Assembly: GCA_013396655.1 (NCBI GenBank) | Contig: WBMV01002659.1 | Location: forward strand, 1-64,000 | DNA: 64,000 nt | Direction: 5' to 3' | Source of the DNA: Campylorhamphus procurvoides | Lineage: Eukaryota > Chordata > Aves > Passeriformes > Dendrocolaptidae | Shown: positions 12,922-25,584 of the stretch, piece after piece | Layout: each line of letters starts with the position of its first letter | How positions within the stretch are numbered: position 1 is the stretch's first letter | Notes under the pieces: model-generated | Seen by the model: the letters and a program-made list of their open reading frames with translations, nothing else | The model's database searches: none | Told to the model about the DNA's origin: nothing | Position numbers and translations under genes: made by a program

Positions 12922-15900
12922 GCCCTCCTGGCCCGCGGTCCTTGTCGCCGGGGCGGACGGGCCGCGCCTTGACGGGGCGCGGCGGCTCCTGAGGCTCCGT
13001 CCTTTACCCCCGGCTTCTCAGTGAGCTATGTGCTTCGTTGTTGCTGTCTCCAATACTGGAAGGTGTATACGCTGCCACAAGGCAGCGATGACGCTTTTCT
13101 AAGCGAGGCGGCCGAGGACCGGCTCTGCCTTCGCTGCCGCACGCCCTGGAAGCCCCGACGGCCGGGCCGAGCATCCTCTCTGCAGCCCGCCGCGGACACC
13201 TTTCCCAGCGAGCCCACCGGCGCTTTGCTTCCACCCTGACAAGTTCTTCTTCACGTCGGTAAACCGGGTCACAGGTATCCCGAATTCGCGAATTAATTTT
13301 GGCTCTGGTTTGCCTGCATCTCAGCTCCCCCTCCTAATGCTTGAATTTTGATCCTGATCATCTTTTAGGGTGCTGGTAAATTTGTGGTAAAAGTTACAGC
13401 GTTCGTGATAAACCTAACAGGAAGGCCCAAGGGGAAATCAACAATTCTCTTGAATTCTCCAGACTTGAAACATACGTAATCAAGGCATTATTGAAGGCAA
13501 AAAAGGTGAAAAAGAAAAGTAGCTGTACTACAACTCATGCCAATGAACTCAAGTAGTGACAAGAAAATAGTATGTGACCAGCATATGAATTAAAATCTTC
13601 ATAAAGTGATGAAATTTGAATATAAACCCACATTTTTGAGTGCTTAGGTTCTTGATGTTCTTAGTCTTCATATACTTCCTGTATCACTTCTTCCACACTG
13701 ACAAAGAAAACTCGGAGGAAGCTACGAGTCATTGTCTCCTGCAGGGTTGCAGCCTTTGAATGTCCAAAGGACCACAGCCATGAAGCCAAACCAGGTACCT
13801 CCAGCAACTGTAGCTCGTAGTACCAAGTGTGAACTAATAAAACAGGCATACACCATTCTCCCTTTATTGTGAGTTGTGTTTCCAGTCTTTTTATCTCAAA
13901 CCTCACTTTTCATTTAATCTCCAGTTCCTCTTATCTCAAACTAATCCCCTTCCTGTAATCAATCTCAGGCTCCAGTTCTTTTATTTCTCACTTCTGCTCT
14001 CTCATCTGCTTATAGCCCACTGTTTCTTTTATTTTGTTGCCTTCTGTTGTGCCACTGTATTGACTGTGAGCTCCAGTGTCCATCTGACTCTGGATTTTAT
14101 CTGTATTTCCCATCCACTTGCTCTTTCTAGATGTTTCTCCCATTTTCTGGTCTCTCTATATTTAACTTGCCTGCACAGCCAAGTCTCATCTTCCTCTATT
14201 TGGTCAGCTCTCCCTCCTCCTCCCCGAGAGCCTTGCCTTCGGACCACCCTGTGCCAGTGCAGGAGACTGGGAGCAGAACCTCTGTGAGCACCAGGGAGAA
14301 CATACTTCCACTCTTAGTTCTAGAACTCCAAAAACTCAGCAGCCCCCCAAAAACTAGCACAAAAAAGCCTATTTGGTTCTTGGACATGCCTCAGGGCCTT
14401 TTGAAATAGTGGCTGTCAAACTGAGCAGTGGTTTCACATAAACTATTATTTCAAAGAGGGGGACAATAATAAAACTGTTTCCAGCCTCCTGTCAAACATG
14501 ATTTTCTGCTTTTTGCACTGCTTTTGTCTTTAGACTTCTTATATTGCACTTCCTACACAGTAGCTCTTAAAAAAGTATTAGAGTTTCTAATAACAGAATG
14601 AACTTTTTAGAAATTTTAGAGGGTGTTGAACATCATGCTCATTCTTTACCTAGCTACACCTTTTAAGATATTATTTTTAATTAAATTTTCTTAAACAGTT
14701 CATCTGGAGTCAGCACAGAAGCTTTCAGCTCAATTTGCTAGTATCATTGATGTTTATAAATTAAATAAATAAATATTCTTTTAATACGGTGTGTCAGTCA
14801 CTGTTACCATGCCCACTCTTCATATGATTCTGAACCCTGTAAAACTGAGACACATGTATATCAGCACAAGCAGGTGTACTGGACTTACTGGGACACAGCC
14901 ATGTGTACATATTCCTCTGACTGCAAGCATTTTTTTAATCCCAAGTTTCTCCCATTTTTTTCTAGGTTGTGATGATTTTTTTCAGACATATGAAATTCTC
15001 AGTCTTCTCCAGAATCAAGTCTTGCCATTTGCAATCTAGTACAAAACCTAAATATCTGCTCTGAAAACCTATGTAAACAAATTCTCATGCTGTAAATTCC
15101 CACACCCAATTCCTCAGCACTTCTCCGATATGGAAGCAAGTGTGGTACATTTTATAAGAGCCAGTAGTTCAGTAGTTCAAAGTCCATATAACTCTCATGT
15201 TAGCCTGTTATCTCTAGAAATCAGAACTGCTGAGATGTTTCTTCCTTATCAATCTTATTTCTATAGACTTACCTTAGGATCAGTGCTATCTTGCTTGTCC
15301 ATCATTTAAGCTTCTTTTTTGTTAGTCCTATATTTCTAGTGTCTAAGCTGTCACCTCAACAGCAGCATAGGCAGCTCAGTTCTTGGACACTCATTAGGAA
15401 TAGTGCATCACACCTCCTGCTCTTCATGTCCTGAGTAAGTGAAATACATACATGTCAAAGAATGACTGCGTTATTTTATGTATAACCTTGCATTATTTTC
15501 AAAGTACAAAAATGTCATTCCAAAAAGCAGTCTGAAAGGAGGGTAATGTGCTTAACAGAAACCGTTATCAAAAAAACAATGGCAGAATCTACCAGAAAAA
15601 GCCAAAATTAAATGCATCTCATGCACAAGTCTGTTTTAGAGGGATCTCCCAGTTTCATTGTTTCATCATCTCCAGGCACACTGAAGACACTGAGTTTCAT
15701 AAGACTATATACAAACCTTTGTCTTTGCCTTAGTGCCCTAGCAGACCTTCAAGAACTGATAATGTAGCAAAGAGAGGAGCAAGGAATGAAACTGGTAAAG
15801 ACTACTTCTAGATTTCTACCCATTCCATATAATCATCAATAAATCAGCCTGCCTTGGAATATTTACCTCCATATTCAAAAATAATGAAAGAATTCTCATA

Positions 15901-16314
15901 ACTTAGTCCAACACCAAAGGCTGGCAGCAGATACCTTGAACACAGCCATCAGATAATGACTATTCCAGCCTCTGCTTTAGCATGCTCTGGAAAGGTACTG
16001 TAGCAGAATGTTGTTCATTACAGAACAAAATATAAACCTTGTTTTACCATGCAAATTCTGGACTACAGCAGCACAGAATCTTCTGCCTTGGTCTTCCCCT
16101 TCTGTACACATCATGTAAAGGCAAACTCTTGGATTGAGTTTAAGTCACACTTTATTGCTTATTTCACAGGATGGAAATACATAATGACTATTCCAGATCT
16201 CATTGTAGTAAATCTTCCCTCCCACTGCCCACTACACACTGACATTAGGAACTGATCTGCCAGCAAAGAAGAACATTACACCCCTCATCACAAATGAAAC
16301 TATTTTTTAATTAA

Positions 16315-16450
16315 GGTTGAGGTTAGCTCAGTGGGTTAGAACATGGTGCTAATAACACAAAGGTTATGGGCTTGATCCCTGTATGGGCCATTCACTTAGG
16401 AGCTGGACTTCATCCTTGTCGGTCGCTTCCAACTCAGTGGAGGTATATAA
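16315..16450 (+). mobile_element. tRNA-Ile-derived SINE with CR1-like tail (TguSINE1 type)
   Basis: The head (16315-16390) resembles tRNA-Ile(AAT): A box tagctcagtggg, anticodon loop ctaataa, B box ggcttgatccc and 3' end gggcca. It passes straight into a CR1-type 3' tail (gagctggacttcatccttg, ggtcgcttccaactcag). Base changes in the arms make a functional tRNA unlikely. This fusion is the structure described for the zebra finch SINE mobilised by CR1. Confidence 0.85.
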
Positions 16451-17144
16451 ATGTTCATCATCTACTGGTTCACATGATGAATGTGCTTCAAAGGAGGCAA
16501 AAAGGAGAACAGTTTTGAATATTGAATTACACAGAGAGGGTGCCTTTTGATGGTTTTTAAGCAGATCATCCAGAGGTTGCAAGAAGTAGTTAAAAATTAT
16601 TCAAAATAGTTATGATACTGTATGTAGGTGAAGAATTACTTGAAGTCAGCAGGACAGTCTGTAGAGCTTATTCTATGGGAAAAATTGACTTTTAAAAAGT
16701 TTTTATTAGAGTTTTAAAGTTTTCAGGAATGTAGTGGGGTAGGTTTTCTCAAATAGATGGTCACAGTCACAAATACCCAAGCATAATTCTCTTTAAATTC
16801 ATTCTGAAATACCTTTGAAGTCAGTGCAGACCCAAAGAATGGCTTAATTGATTGTTGTTACAATCATGAATAGTTTGTGCTTTTAGTGATGGTGCCATGA
16901 AAACCAGCTTCCTAGAACAGCACATCACAGTCCGAAATTAGGAAATAATACTTCAGGTGCTCTCTCTAGTCTCTGTTACTCAATTTTCTTAACTGAGGTA
17001 GGAAAATTAGTGAAGGCCCCATAAGAGGACTCAGTGTAAGAGTATGTTTGGCAGCTTTGAGGTGTAGTAACCTCCATCTCTTGAGAACAAATCCTTCACA
17101 GTGATAGAAAAGCCCAATGTACTTCCGCAGGGCAACAATCATTT

Positions 17145-17470
17145 AGAATAATTTAGATGGAAAGACCTCTAAAATCCTCCAAACATTAACCTAGCACTGC
17201 CAAGCCCACCACTAAAAAATATCCTTAAGTGCCACATCTATACATCTTTTAAAAACTTCTAGGGATGGTGACTCAACCACTTCACTGAGCAGCCTTGTTC
17301 CAAGGTTTGGCAATCCTTTCAGGGAAGAAACTTTCCCTAATATCCTACCTAAGTCTCCCTGGCACAACTTGAGAGCACTTCCTTTTGTCCTCTCTTGTTC
17401 CTTGGGACAAGTAACAGACACCCACTTCACTACAACCTCCCTTCAGGTCATGGTAACAAACCCTTTCGAT
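17145..17470 (-). mobile_element. CR1 LINE 3' fragment
   Basis: Reads as the reverse complement of a CR1 3' end: gatggtgactcaaccacttc, then the variant of cagcctgttccaaggtttgg, then tttccctaatatcctacct and cacaacttgagagcacttcc. Diverged, about 325 bases. Confidence 0.85.
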
Positions 17471-20400
17471 GCAAGATCAAAGGGATAACTACTGCAGACA
17501 TTCCTACCTCAACATTCAATGACTCCTCAGATGATATGTGTAGCTAAACATTAACACCTTATAATTTTTTCAAGTTTCTGGGTAGTCTTTCTTGACCAAC
17601 AGCACAATTCCTGCTTCTCAGAAGCAGAGTTAAGGGTTTTGTAGAATAGTCGCAGGCAACAGTTTGCTCTGCCATCCCTTTATCCCTAAGAGTGGTTAAA
17701 AGATTTTTTCAAAAGTATTCAAAAGTATCATCTTTCAGAGTACTCCTAGAAGATGTGAACTCAGTCTGCCTTTTAAGTTCCCTGGACTGAGTTAAATGAT
17801 AGATGTATGGTTTCTTCAGTAACACTTTCTCCAGGTGTGACTCCAGAGCTCTCAAATCCTCATTTTAAAACAATTATCAAAATCTGTATTTTGCTTTACC
17901 ACTTTTTTTTTTTTCATATTAGACACAATACATTGAGGTTGGTACTGGGACTGATACTGTTCAACATCTTTGTCAGAGACAAAGCATTTGCTTTGATCTT
18001 TATAGGAAGACAAAAACAGAAATCTTTCTGCTTTAGACTGAAAAAAAAAAAAAAAAGATATCCACATAACCTCTACTGTGAGCTAACTAAAAATTACTTA
18101 CCTAAAAATCAAGGGCTAAACACTGATAAACATACAGGGAGCACCATGCTTCTCTAAGAAAGAAGGAAGCCTTGTCCTGTAGTGATCCATAGCTGGAGGA
18201 AAACCTGAACTTACTAGGGCATCTGTAACCCAAATTATCCAGTGCAAGGAGATGGGCTGATTCATGATGAATAGTATTGTCTGTTGTCCATGCCAGTCCT
18301 CCAAAGGCTTGGGGCAGCTGAAGGCACATCCCTGTTCTTGTGATACTGTGTCTTTAATAACTACTTACGGCTCTGCAGGCAAGTCATACTTGACTGTGTT
18401 GGCTTTCACATGCTGATCTAGCAATTGTGGGGTCTGGGTAAGAGGTCTCCTGTCAGGTACAGCTTGATGGCAACGCCACAGCACACGGGGCAACTGACTG
18501 TATAAGGATTCACACCCCTATAACCTGTTTGACCACTCCCTGCTGAAAGCAGCACGCTGTGGACTGCAGGCAGAAGTCCCGTGTAAAACTGAAATGGGAA
18601 ACATTAGCTAGGCAGACCGCTTTTATGATTATTACTGCTTTCAGGCTGTCTTTTCAGGACCTATGCCATAATATAGAAATATACCATAACATAAACCTTC
18701 AAACATTAACTTGGCTGTTTGTTGCTGGCTGCTCTAATTTCACCTTTAGGTACCTGGATTTCTAAAAGGAAAGCAAAGTACACTTAAGCTTACTTCTATT
18801 CAGGAAATTAAGTAGTTCATTCCTTCCCTGCACCACTCACCCCTTTTTAAAACAACATTTTTCTAACTCAGTGTCTTAGCCTTTACATATTTTTTATACC
18901 AATATGTGTTTGCTAATTGCTATATTGTGTTTTTAATTTATAGTTTTTATTATCACATAAATCAACATAGGTGATATTTTAAGTAGTATTCTCTTAAATA
19001 CTTGCCTCAGATGAAAACATCTTAAGTATTTTTCCTTTCTAAGGAAAAACTGACCAGCCTAAGAGAGGAAACAAGTTTGGTTGCATCCTTGGCTCAAAGT
19101 GGTGTGGCTGATTATTTTTTTAAAATATATTATATGATCAGATAGACCTTTGATTTTTTTTAAGAAAACACACTAGAATAGTTGTTTCCTTCTCTATCTG
19201 AGACTTAAGATAAAAAGAACCTGTTCTTGCAAAGATTAGCAGAGTTACTGCTCACTATGCTGAAAGCACAAATCTATAGAATTACACTGTAATTAGAAAC
19301 CAGCAAATCAGAATACATCTCAAAAAAATCAAATTCTACTACTATAATTCATCATAAAACAGTACCACTAGATTACAGAGAACTTCAAAGACCTCATCTT
19401 TAAAAGGTAGAATGTTTCTAATTTTTGCTGCTGAAAATCTAATAAGGCATTTTTATTACTTTTAAGTCAATGACAGAAGCTGGTAATCAGCATGGAACGT
19501 GGTCTGAAGAGTTTGAGTAAGAAAGTTTTTCATTGCTGAATTCATTATTTAAAACACTGGTCTTTATAAATTAGCAATTCTGACCTCACTATAGTTTGAG
19601 ACCACCCGAACAGAGGTAAAACAGAAATCTCAAAATGATTTGTGATGGGACTAGTTAGCACTGACAAATCCAAGACATTCACAAATAAACTGCACAACAT
19701 AAAAGGGGGAGAAAGGAATGCATAAAAATGCAGGTACCAGAACCTGTCTTGCCTCAAAATAATGAGAATAAAAATAATGTGGAGCCTGTTCTACCTTTTA
19801 CACTGTTGTTGTAAAACCAAGTGGGAAAGCAGGCAGACTCAGTACCTATTTCTTTGACTCAGAGGGACTCCAGTGACTAAACTGGAGTACTTAAAGCCTT
19901 TTGGACACCTCTGCACTTCATGCATGGACTCTAAGGAAAAAATCCCACCATACTGGACACCAAACCCAGCACAGTTTTTTCCTAAAGCTTTGACATGTTA
20001 CAGAGATTTAAGGCACTTTGATATTCACTCTGTGTTTGATATATCCAAAGTATAAACAGTTTTTGCTTGTAATCTTTACCTTTCCCTCTCATATCATACC
20101 ATATTTCATAATACTACTTTTGAATTACAAGTTAAATTTAAACAATTTAAAACTGTCTTTGGTGTTCCTTTATTTGCACATTACACGTTGGGAAATATAC
20201 AGGTCTGTCTGAAGTAGATTTTCCTCTTTTCAACCATATGTTTCTCCAATTTCTCAAAAGCAAAACTAAAAAAACACAGGATACACAGATGCAACTCTTT
20301 GTGATTATTTGATTAAAAAAGCATTGCAGTTTCCAACTAACAATCATGAACCAAAGGACTCTGGTAGTTTGCTTTATGGCAAAGTAGTTCTTACCTAATA

Positions 20401-23400
20401 ATTATGCAATCAGAAAAAAAATTCAGTTTTTTTTTTAAAAATTCCAGGTATTAAAAGAAACTGAAAGTAATTTTCATATTCTACAAGCTGAACCATCAAG
20501 AGGAAATATCCAGCATACAGTATCAGGCCTCAGAGAGGGGTATGGGACACTTCATGAAGATCCAGTGAAATTAATTACTGTACTTCAATGTAGATAGAAG
20601 AGCACCTATGTACTGCTCAAATGAAGAACATTATAAAATTCACCTGTGCAAGAGAACTGTGAGTACGTGTGGCTCATTTACATTCACAGCTCTGTGTGAA
20701 AGGCTTTTCTCTGGCTTACACTTCACTGAAGATAGTACAATACTATTTTTGTTGATTTTTCTCAATCTTACACTTAGTAAGTCACTTCATCATATTTCAA
20801 TCCAAACATGAACTCCCAAGTATTTATATAAGAAATAGGAAGAAAAAAATGTAAAAAAACCACTATTCATAAAAGACAAAACAAAACCAAGAAAACTACC
20901 ATCCACCACAATTTTTTTAGAAACAAAATAAAATTACAAATGACAATTTACTTTGCCTCCATCTGCTTTCACATTTTTCCCCCTGGTAATGGTAGCACCT
21001 CACTTTTAAGAAAACTGTTTTTTTTCCTTCAGTAGTGGAAAAAATTACCTATTATCTGTTTGGCTTTAGGGGAAGAACAATGATTTTTAAGTCCTTAGAA
21101 ATCACTGAAATTCATGAATACTATTTTTTTTTACTAAAAGCATTTAAAACATACTTATTAGTAACTAATGAGTTCACCTACAAATGCAGTAGCAATTAAA
21201 ATAACTGTTAAATATACTATGTATCAAAATCAAATTCTCTAATACAAAAAGCATTAAGAAGAAATTTTAATAAGACTACCAGAAAAACTCTATTTGAAAT
21301 TCCTCATACACATCAAATATATTACCTGTATACAAGCTTCTATACCTATATACAACTATTTCTTCATGAATTAGTTTCTAATGAATGACTACTTACCTTT
21401 TTCTTCCTCATATTATCATATTTTAAGTAGCATTCAGACACTGACCAAGGTTTCCATCCAACACAAAATCAGCTAAAGCTGGTTCCCCAGTTCTAACTAA
21501 AGGAAACAGTGCTATTGAAGCAGTGTCAACAAATTCCCGTATACTAAATTGATCACTGAATTTGGTTGGTTGGTTTTTGTTTGTTTCTTTCGGGGGGAGG
21601 AGGGACTTGGAGAAAGAATTAAGAGATGAATCAAAAACCCTTGACACGTTTTTACTCTAGTCATGCCGAAAATCTTACGATCAGAAACCTGTGACTTGAT
21701 CTGCCTTTATTTATGTATCACAGGAGGGAAATAATTAACATTCATGATGTCATTGCTTGAATTTTCAGTAGCAGTTCAGAATAAAAGCATAACCAAACCA
21801 TTTTTCAGATTCACTGTAACTTACTGTGTATGTGTATTGCCACCTAGAGATTCAAGGTTATAACTGTAGCTGTGGAAATAATTAAGCCAGCCCAGGCATA
21901 CTAGTTCTTATGAAACGCTTCTTTGAGCCTAAGTTTTGCTGTAGCAAACAGTTGAGTTTGTGCAGTCTCACACCTCTTACAACAGCTGTTGTCAGATGCT
22001 TTCACAAAAGTGTACATGAATTTCCGACAATGAATCTGCTGTAACCAGAACATACTGACTAACACTGGACGTTAATTATCTCTGGTGTCACCTGGAAACA
22101 TACATTTGCACTCTTTATCTTCTTCAGGAAGAACCCTGTGGATTTTCCAGCAACCAAGACACATAAGGATGTGCTTTTTAATTGTCCACTAAATTCTTAG
22201 CCTTGCCAACAGGAAAAAACCAGTAACACTGTCAAAATACTGAGAAACCTAACACATTTACTATTGATATTGATATTCAAATTACTGTACTGCTGCTGTG
22301 CTGAAGATGGAACTAATGCTGAAAGTATTAATTCTTGTCATTGACCTGCTGGCCAATTATACCTGCACTCATAGGCTGCGTTACTTCGCACATTTTTTTC
22401 CCTTTCTTTCTACCACAGTCTGCTTACCCAACACATCGTTATCTGTGCAGCCTGTTTTTCAGAGTAGTTCTTCACTTTCCTGGTTTGTAGTGAGCTTTAA
22501 GCTTCTCCCAGAGGCTTATCTATCTTGGGAGACATAAATATAAAGCAGGCCTTCAATAAACACAAATCAGACAATGTAAACCAGGCCTTAAGTTTAGAAT
22601 TATGCAGAGAATTTACCAAAACATGCTGATTGTACTACTTTGCTGTTTAGATCTGCTCTGAAACATAGTGAACTCAAGCACTTGACTTCTGATGATTATG
22701 CCTGTACCTTTGCTATGCTATTTGCAGATGCAGCACTCTTACCAGCCTGGGTGGTCTTTAGATGTGGTGACCCTTTACATGTTCTTACGCTTGTGACACT
22801 GTTTTTCTTTTCTTTTAGAGAAAAATCTTTTAGAGAATAGCAAACTCCCATGTACTTAGAATATGATTTTTTTCTCTGAAATATAAAAGCATATTGACAG
22901 TTACCATGTAGCTACTGAATTGTCTCAGAACTTGTGCTGACGTTTCTTTATTTTAAAAGAACATTTTCTTCTCATTGGATACTAATGCATATGCAAATTA
23001 AAACATCTTAAACTTACATATAATTTACATAGAACTTTTAAACAAAAGGTTTCTGGAAAAATGGATAAAAAGTCAAGACCAGCATTTTGGTAATTCAGTG
23101 ACACACCCCATCTCACGACACCAGACACCGAAAACTGTAATTTTTTGATCACACCTTTTGTCAGCTCTAAAGCAAAGTTTATGCAACCTATCGTCATTCC
23201 CCCTAACCTTGCCCAGCTTTTTGTGTAACCAAACTCTCAGAGTACTTCGAAAAAAAATTTTTCCAAAGCTTTTAAATTTACCTCTATTTGCAAACAGATG
23301 AATGGAAAAAATTAATCAGCTTAGCAAATGCTCTAAAAGTAGCCGTAACATTCCAGCCCATTAGAGAGTCCACACTGGAACAAACTAAGAGGAAAGTGCT

Positions 23401-24274
23401 TGCCTACAGCATAATTGCAAATGAAGTAAACATACAGCCTACAATACATTGCTAGCTTAATTTGTTTTAAATGGCTTATTTATTTTGTTACAGAACAAAT
23501 CAAACATGTATTTCAAAGACACTCTCCTGCCCCATGAGTACAATGAAAAGAGATTTTAATACTAAAATGCAGCCTGTTGCTAGGACATATGTATTGTGTA
23601 TGAACCTTCAAGCAGATTTTAAGTGACTAAAGTGTGCTGCAAAGATACTAACTAATAATGCAAAATGCTTGATCCTGAGAATATTGAATGCTGTGAAATA
23701 TAAACCCCACAAATATAGGAACGTATATATTATCTAGGGTAAAAAACCCCTAGGTAATGTAACCAAACCAAATGCCTCAACAAATTAATAAATCTAACTC
23801 TTCATTAATTTATTTTGGTTAGAGTAAATATGAAATAGCAGTTGCATTCTTGCCAGAAAAGGTTTTTTAAAAGAATTTTCAAGTACCTCTTAAGACAAGT
23901 TGATGTATTTGGACTTTAAAAAAAAGTTTAAAATGTTTGAGAAAAATACATTGTCCAAATATGTATCCAGCTAATTTAACAGAAGATAGAAGGATATCCA
24001 AATAAGCATCATGAAATGCTTGAGCCACCTCCTTTCTTCAGCAGGTATTCAGAGACCCTAACAAGCTAAATGAATAAGCAACAAAAAAATACTGGAATAC
24101 CAGCACAAACACTGGAAAAAGTTTCCAAATATTTACCAAGAAAGTTAAGCTGACTATTTTATGCACAAAGACATAATAAATCAACCAAATTATAGACACA
24201 GCAATCTTAAGAAATAAAGTCAAGAACTTCACACAGTAATAGTCCCGAAGTTTTCAAACACATGCAGGTAAAAC

Positions 24275-24280
24275 TTTATT
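24275..24280 (-). terminator. C9orf40: Candidate C9orf40 polyadenylation signal
   Basis: AATAAA on the minus strand followed within 20 bases by a GT-rich stretch (tgcatgtgtttg), the usual layout of a cleavage site. It would give a 3'UTR of about 1.15 kb. Confidence 0.4.
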
Positions 24281-25422
24281 GTCCTTTAGTAAATACATTA
24301 TTAAAAAAAAGAATAAAATTCAAAAGTGGCCTTCTTTAGTGACAATTCCAGAAAAAAATACAGTATTTTCTATCTTTAAAGACAAATCATATTTGCAAAA
24401 TCTAACAGTCTTCCCATACAACTTCAATCTATTTTTAAACACATGTATTTCTAACTGTACTTTGATTTGTAAATAAATTGCAAATCACGAGCATTAAATT
24501 TGTATTTCACAGCAAAAAACACTAAATAATGAACTTCTGTAAAAAATTTCTGCAAAATTCGTAGTCTCTGCAAAAACTACACCTCAGTCAGTAAAATCTG
24601 AAAAAGTGTATACAGTAATTTTAATGTTGCATTTACTTTTTCGACACATCTGAACAAACCTGCCGTTTAGATGCTACCAACTGGTTCAGAGCTAACATCA
24701 TAAAGACTAAGAATAGCAGTAATCTGAGAATAGACCAAAAACCTAAATGCTGGGTACCCACTGTTATCAATGATATGAAAAAGAGAAGGTGAAAACACTT
24801 TTTCAGAATGAGAATGTGAAAAACTTTCAGAAGAATGGCAGCTTACAGAAAAAAATATCCCCTTTTCCTTCCCCCTCTCTGCCACACAAGTTTTTGGTTT
24901 GCATAGAAAAGGGAATGTTTTGTCTGGCCTTGACAGACTCTTATTTTTTGGTTTAGCTATTACACAGAAAAAGATCACACTGAAAATCACTAGTTTGTGT
25001 GCTTTATGATAAATTCACATTAAATAGTTCACTTTCAGGTACCACAGTTACGTCTTTTTGTTCAGGACAGACAAAATTATTTTCTATTTTTCTTTGACTT
25101 GTAACATCCCCATCTGTTTCTTTTAATTGCATCCCAAAGTTCTCATTTTCTGTATTCTTCTTTTAGTCTGCCTCCATGTTTTCAAGTATTCTTGTTAGGC
25201 ACTGTAGCCTCCTCCATAATGCATGCCTCCAGAGAGCTTACTATTAAGTACCTAATACTGATTATCCCATCCACTTACACAACTCAGACTTGCTTCTGCA
25301 GACTGCCACAACAGTTTCTTCAAGACAGCACAAGCATGCTTATTATTCACTTAAGTAGCTAAACCTGGATCCCAGTGGAAACAAGTTTCCTGTGAGTAGA
25401 TGTACAACTATGAAACAACTGT

Positions 25423-25584
25423 TCAGGTTTCCATTTCAGTCTCTGTGGCATCAGTCTTTGAAGAAGTTTTAACATTTGATGGAGTCTCCTCATCTAGGTT
25501 CTGAATATCAGACAAATCAAGAGTAGGCAGAGGTGCTCTCCAGTACAGGAATGAGTTATACTGATAGAATTCTTCTTCTTCTTG
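25423..25584 (-). CDS. C9orf40: C9orf40 homologue, terminal coding exon
   Basis: 53 codons plus TGA, in phase 0 from acceptor tcttttcaaag. The core FYQYNSFLYWRAPLPTLDL carries the family signature (YQYN-x-F-x-YWR-x-PLP). The C-terminal 25 residues are Thr/Ser/Glu-rich and poorly conserved. Confidence 0.92.
   Translation of the reverse strand, partial: QEEEEFYQYNSFLYWRAPLPTLDLSDIQNLDEETPSNVKTSSKTDATETEMET

Larger units (their letters stand above)
12460..13250. promoter_or_regulatory. CpG island (putative TRPM6 promoter)
   Basis: About 0.8 kb of GC-rich, CpG-dense sequence with sharp borders to AT-rich DNA. It contains the candidate minus-strand first exon and a minisatellite. Several long open frames on both strands here are what GC-rich DNA gives by chance. 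Confidence 0.65.
13260..24250. other. Intergenic stretch between C9orf40 and the 13 kb CpG island
   Basis: No coding exon recognised. It holds a pyrimidine-rich block (13.87-14.25 kb), a tRNA-Ile-derived SINE at 16.3 kb, a CR1 3' end at 17.1-17.5 kb and homopolymer runs near 17.9 and 18.04 kb. The rest is AT-rich unique sequence. Confidence 0.6.

Noticed and set aside
12446..13024. 192-codon plus-strand ORF in the CpG island
   Set aside because: It is read through the minisatellite and GC-rich DNA, where several frames are open on both strands; no domain or splice evidence.
13026..13217. Minus-strand frame containing YTFQYWR, like the TFQYWR core of human C9orf40
   Set aside because: Flanks do not match, no ATG precedes it, and the true conserved exon (EEFYQYNSFLYWRAPLP) was found at 25.4 kb. 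Taken as coincidence.
16317..16390. A functional tRNA-Ile gene
   Set aside because: Box A, box B and stems are mutated and the sequence continues directly into a CR1-like tail, so it is a SINE.
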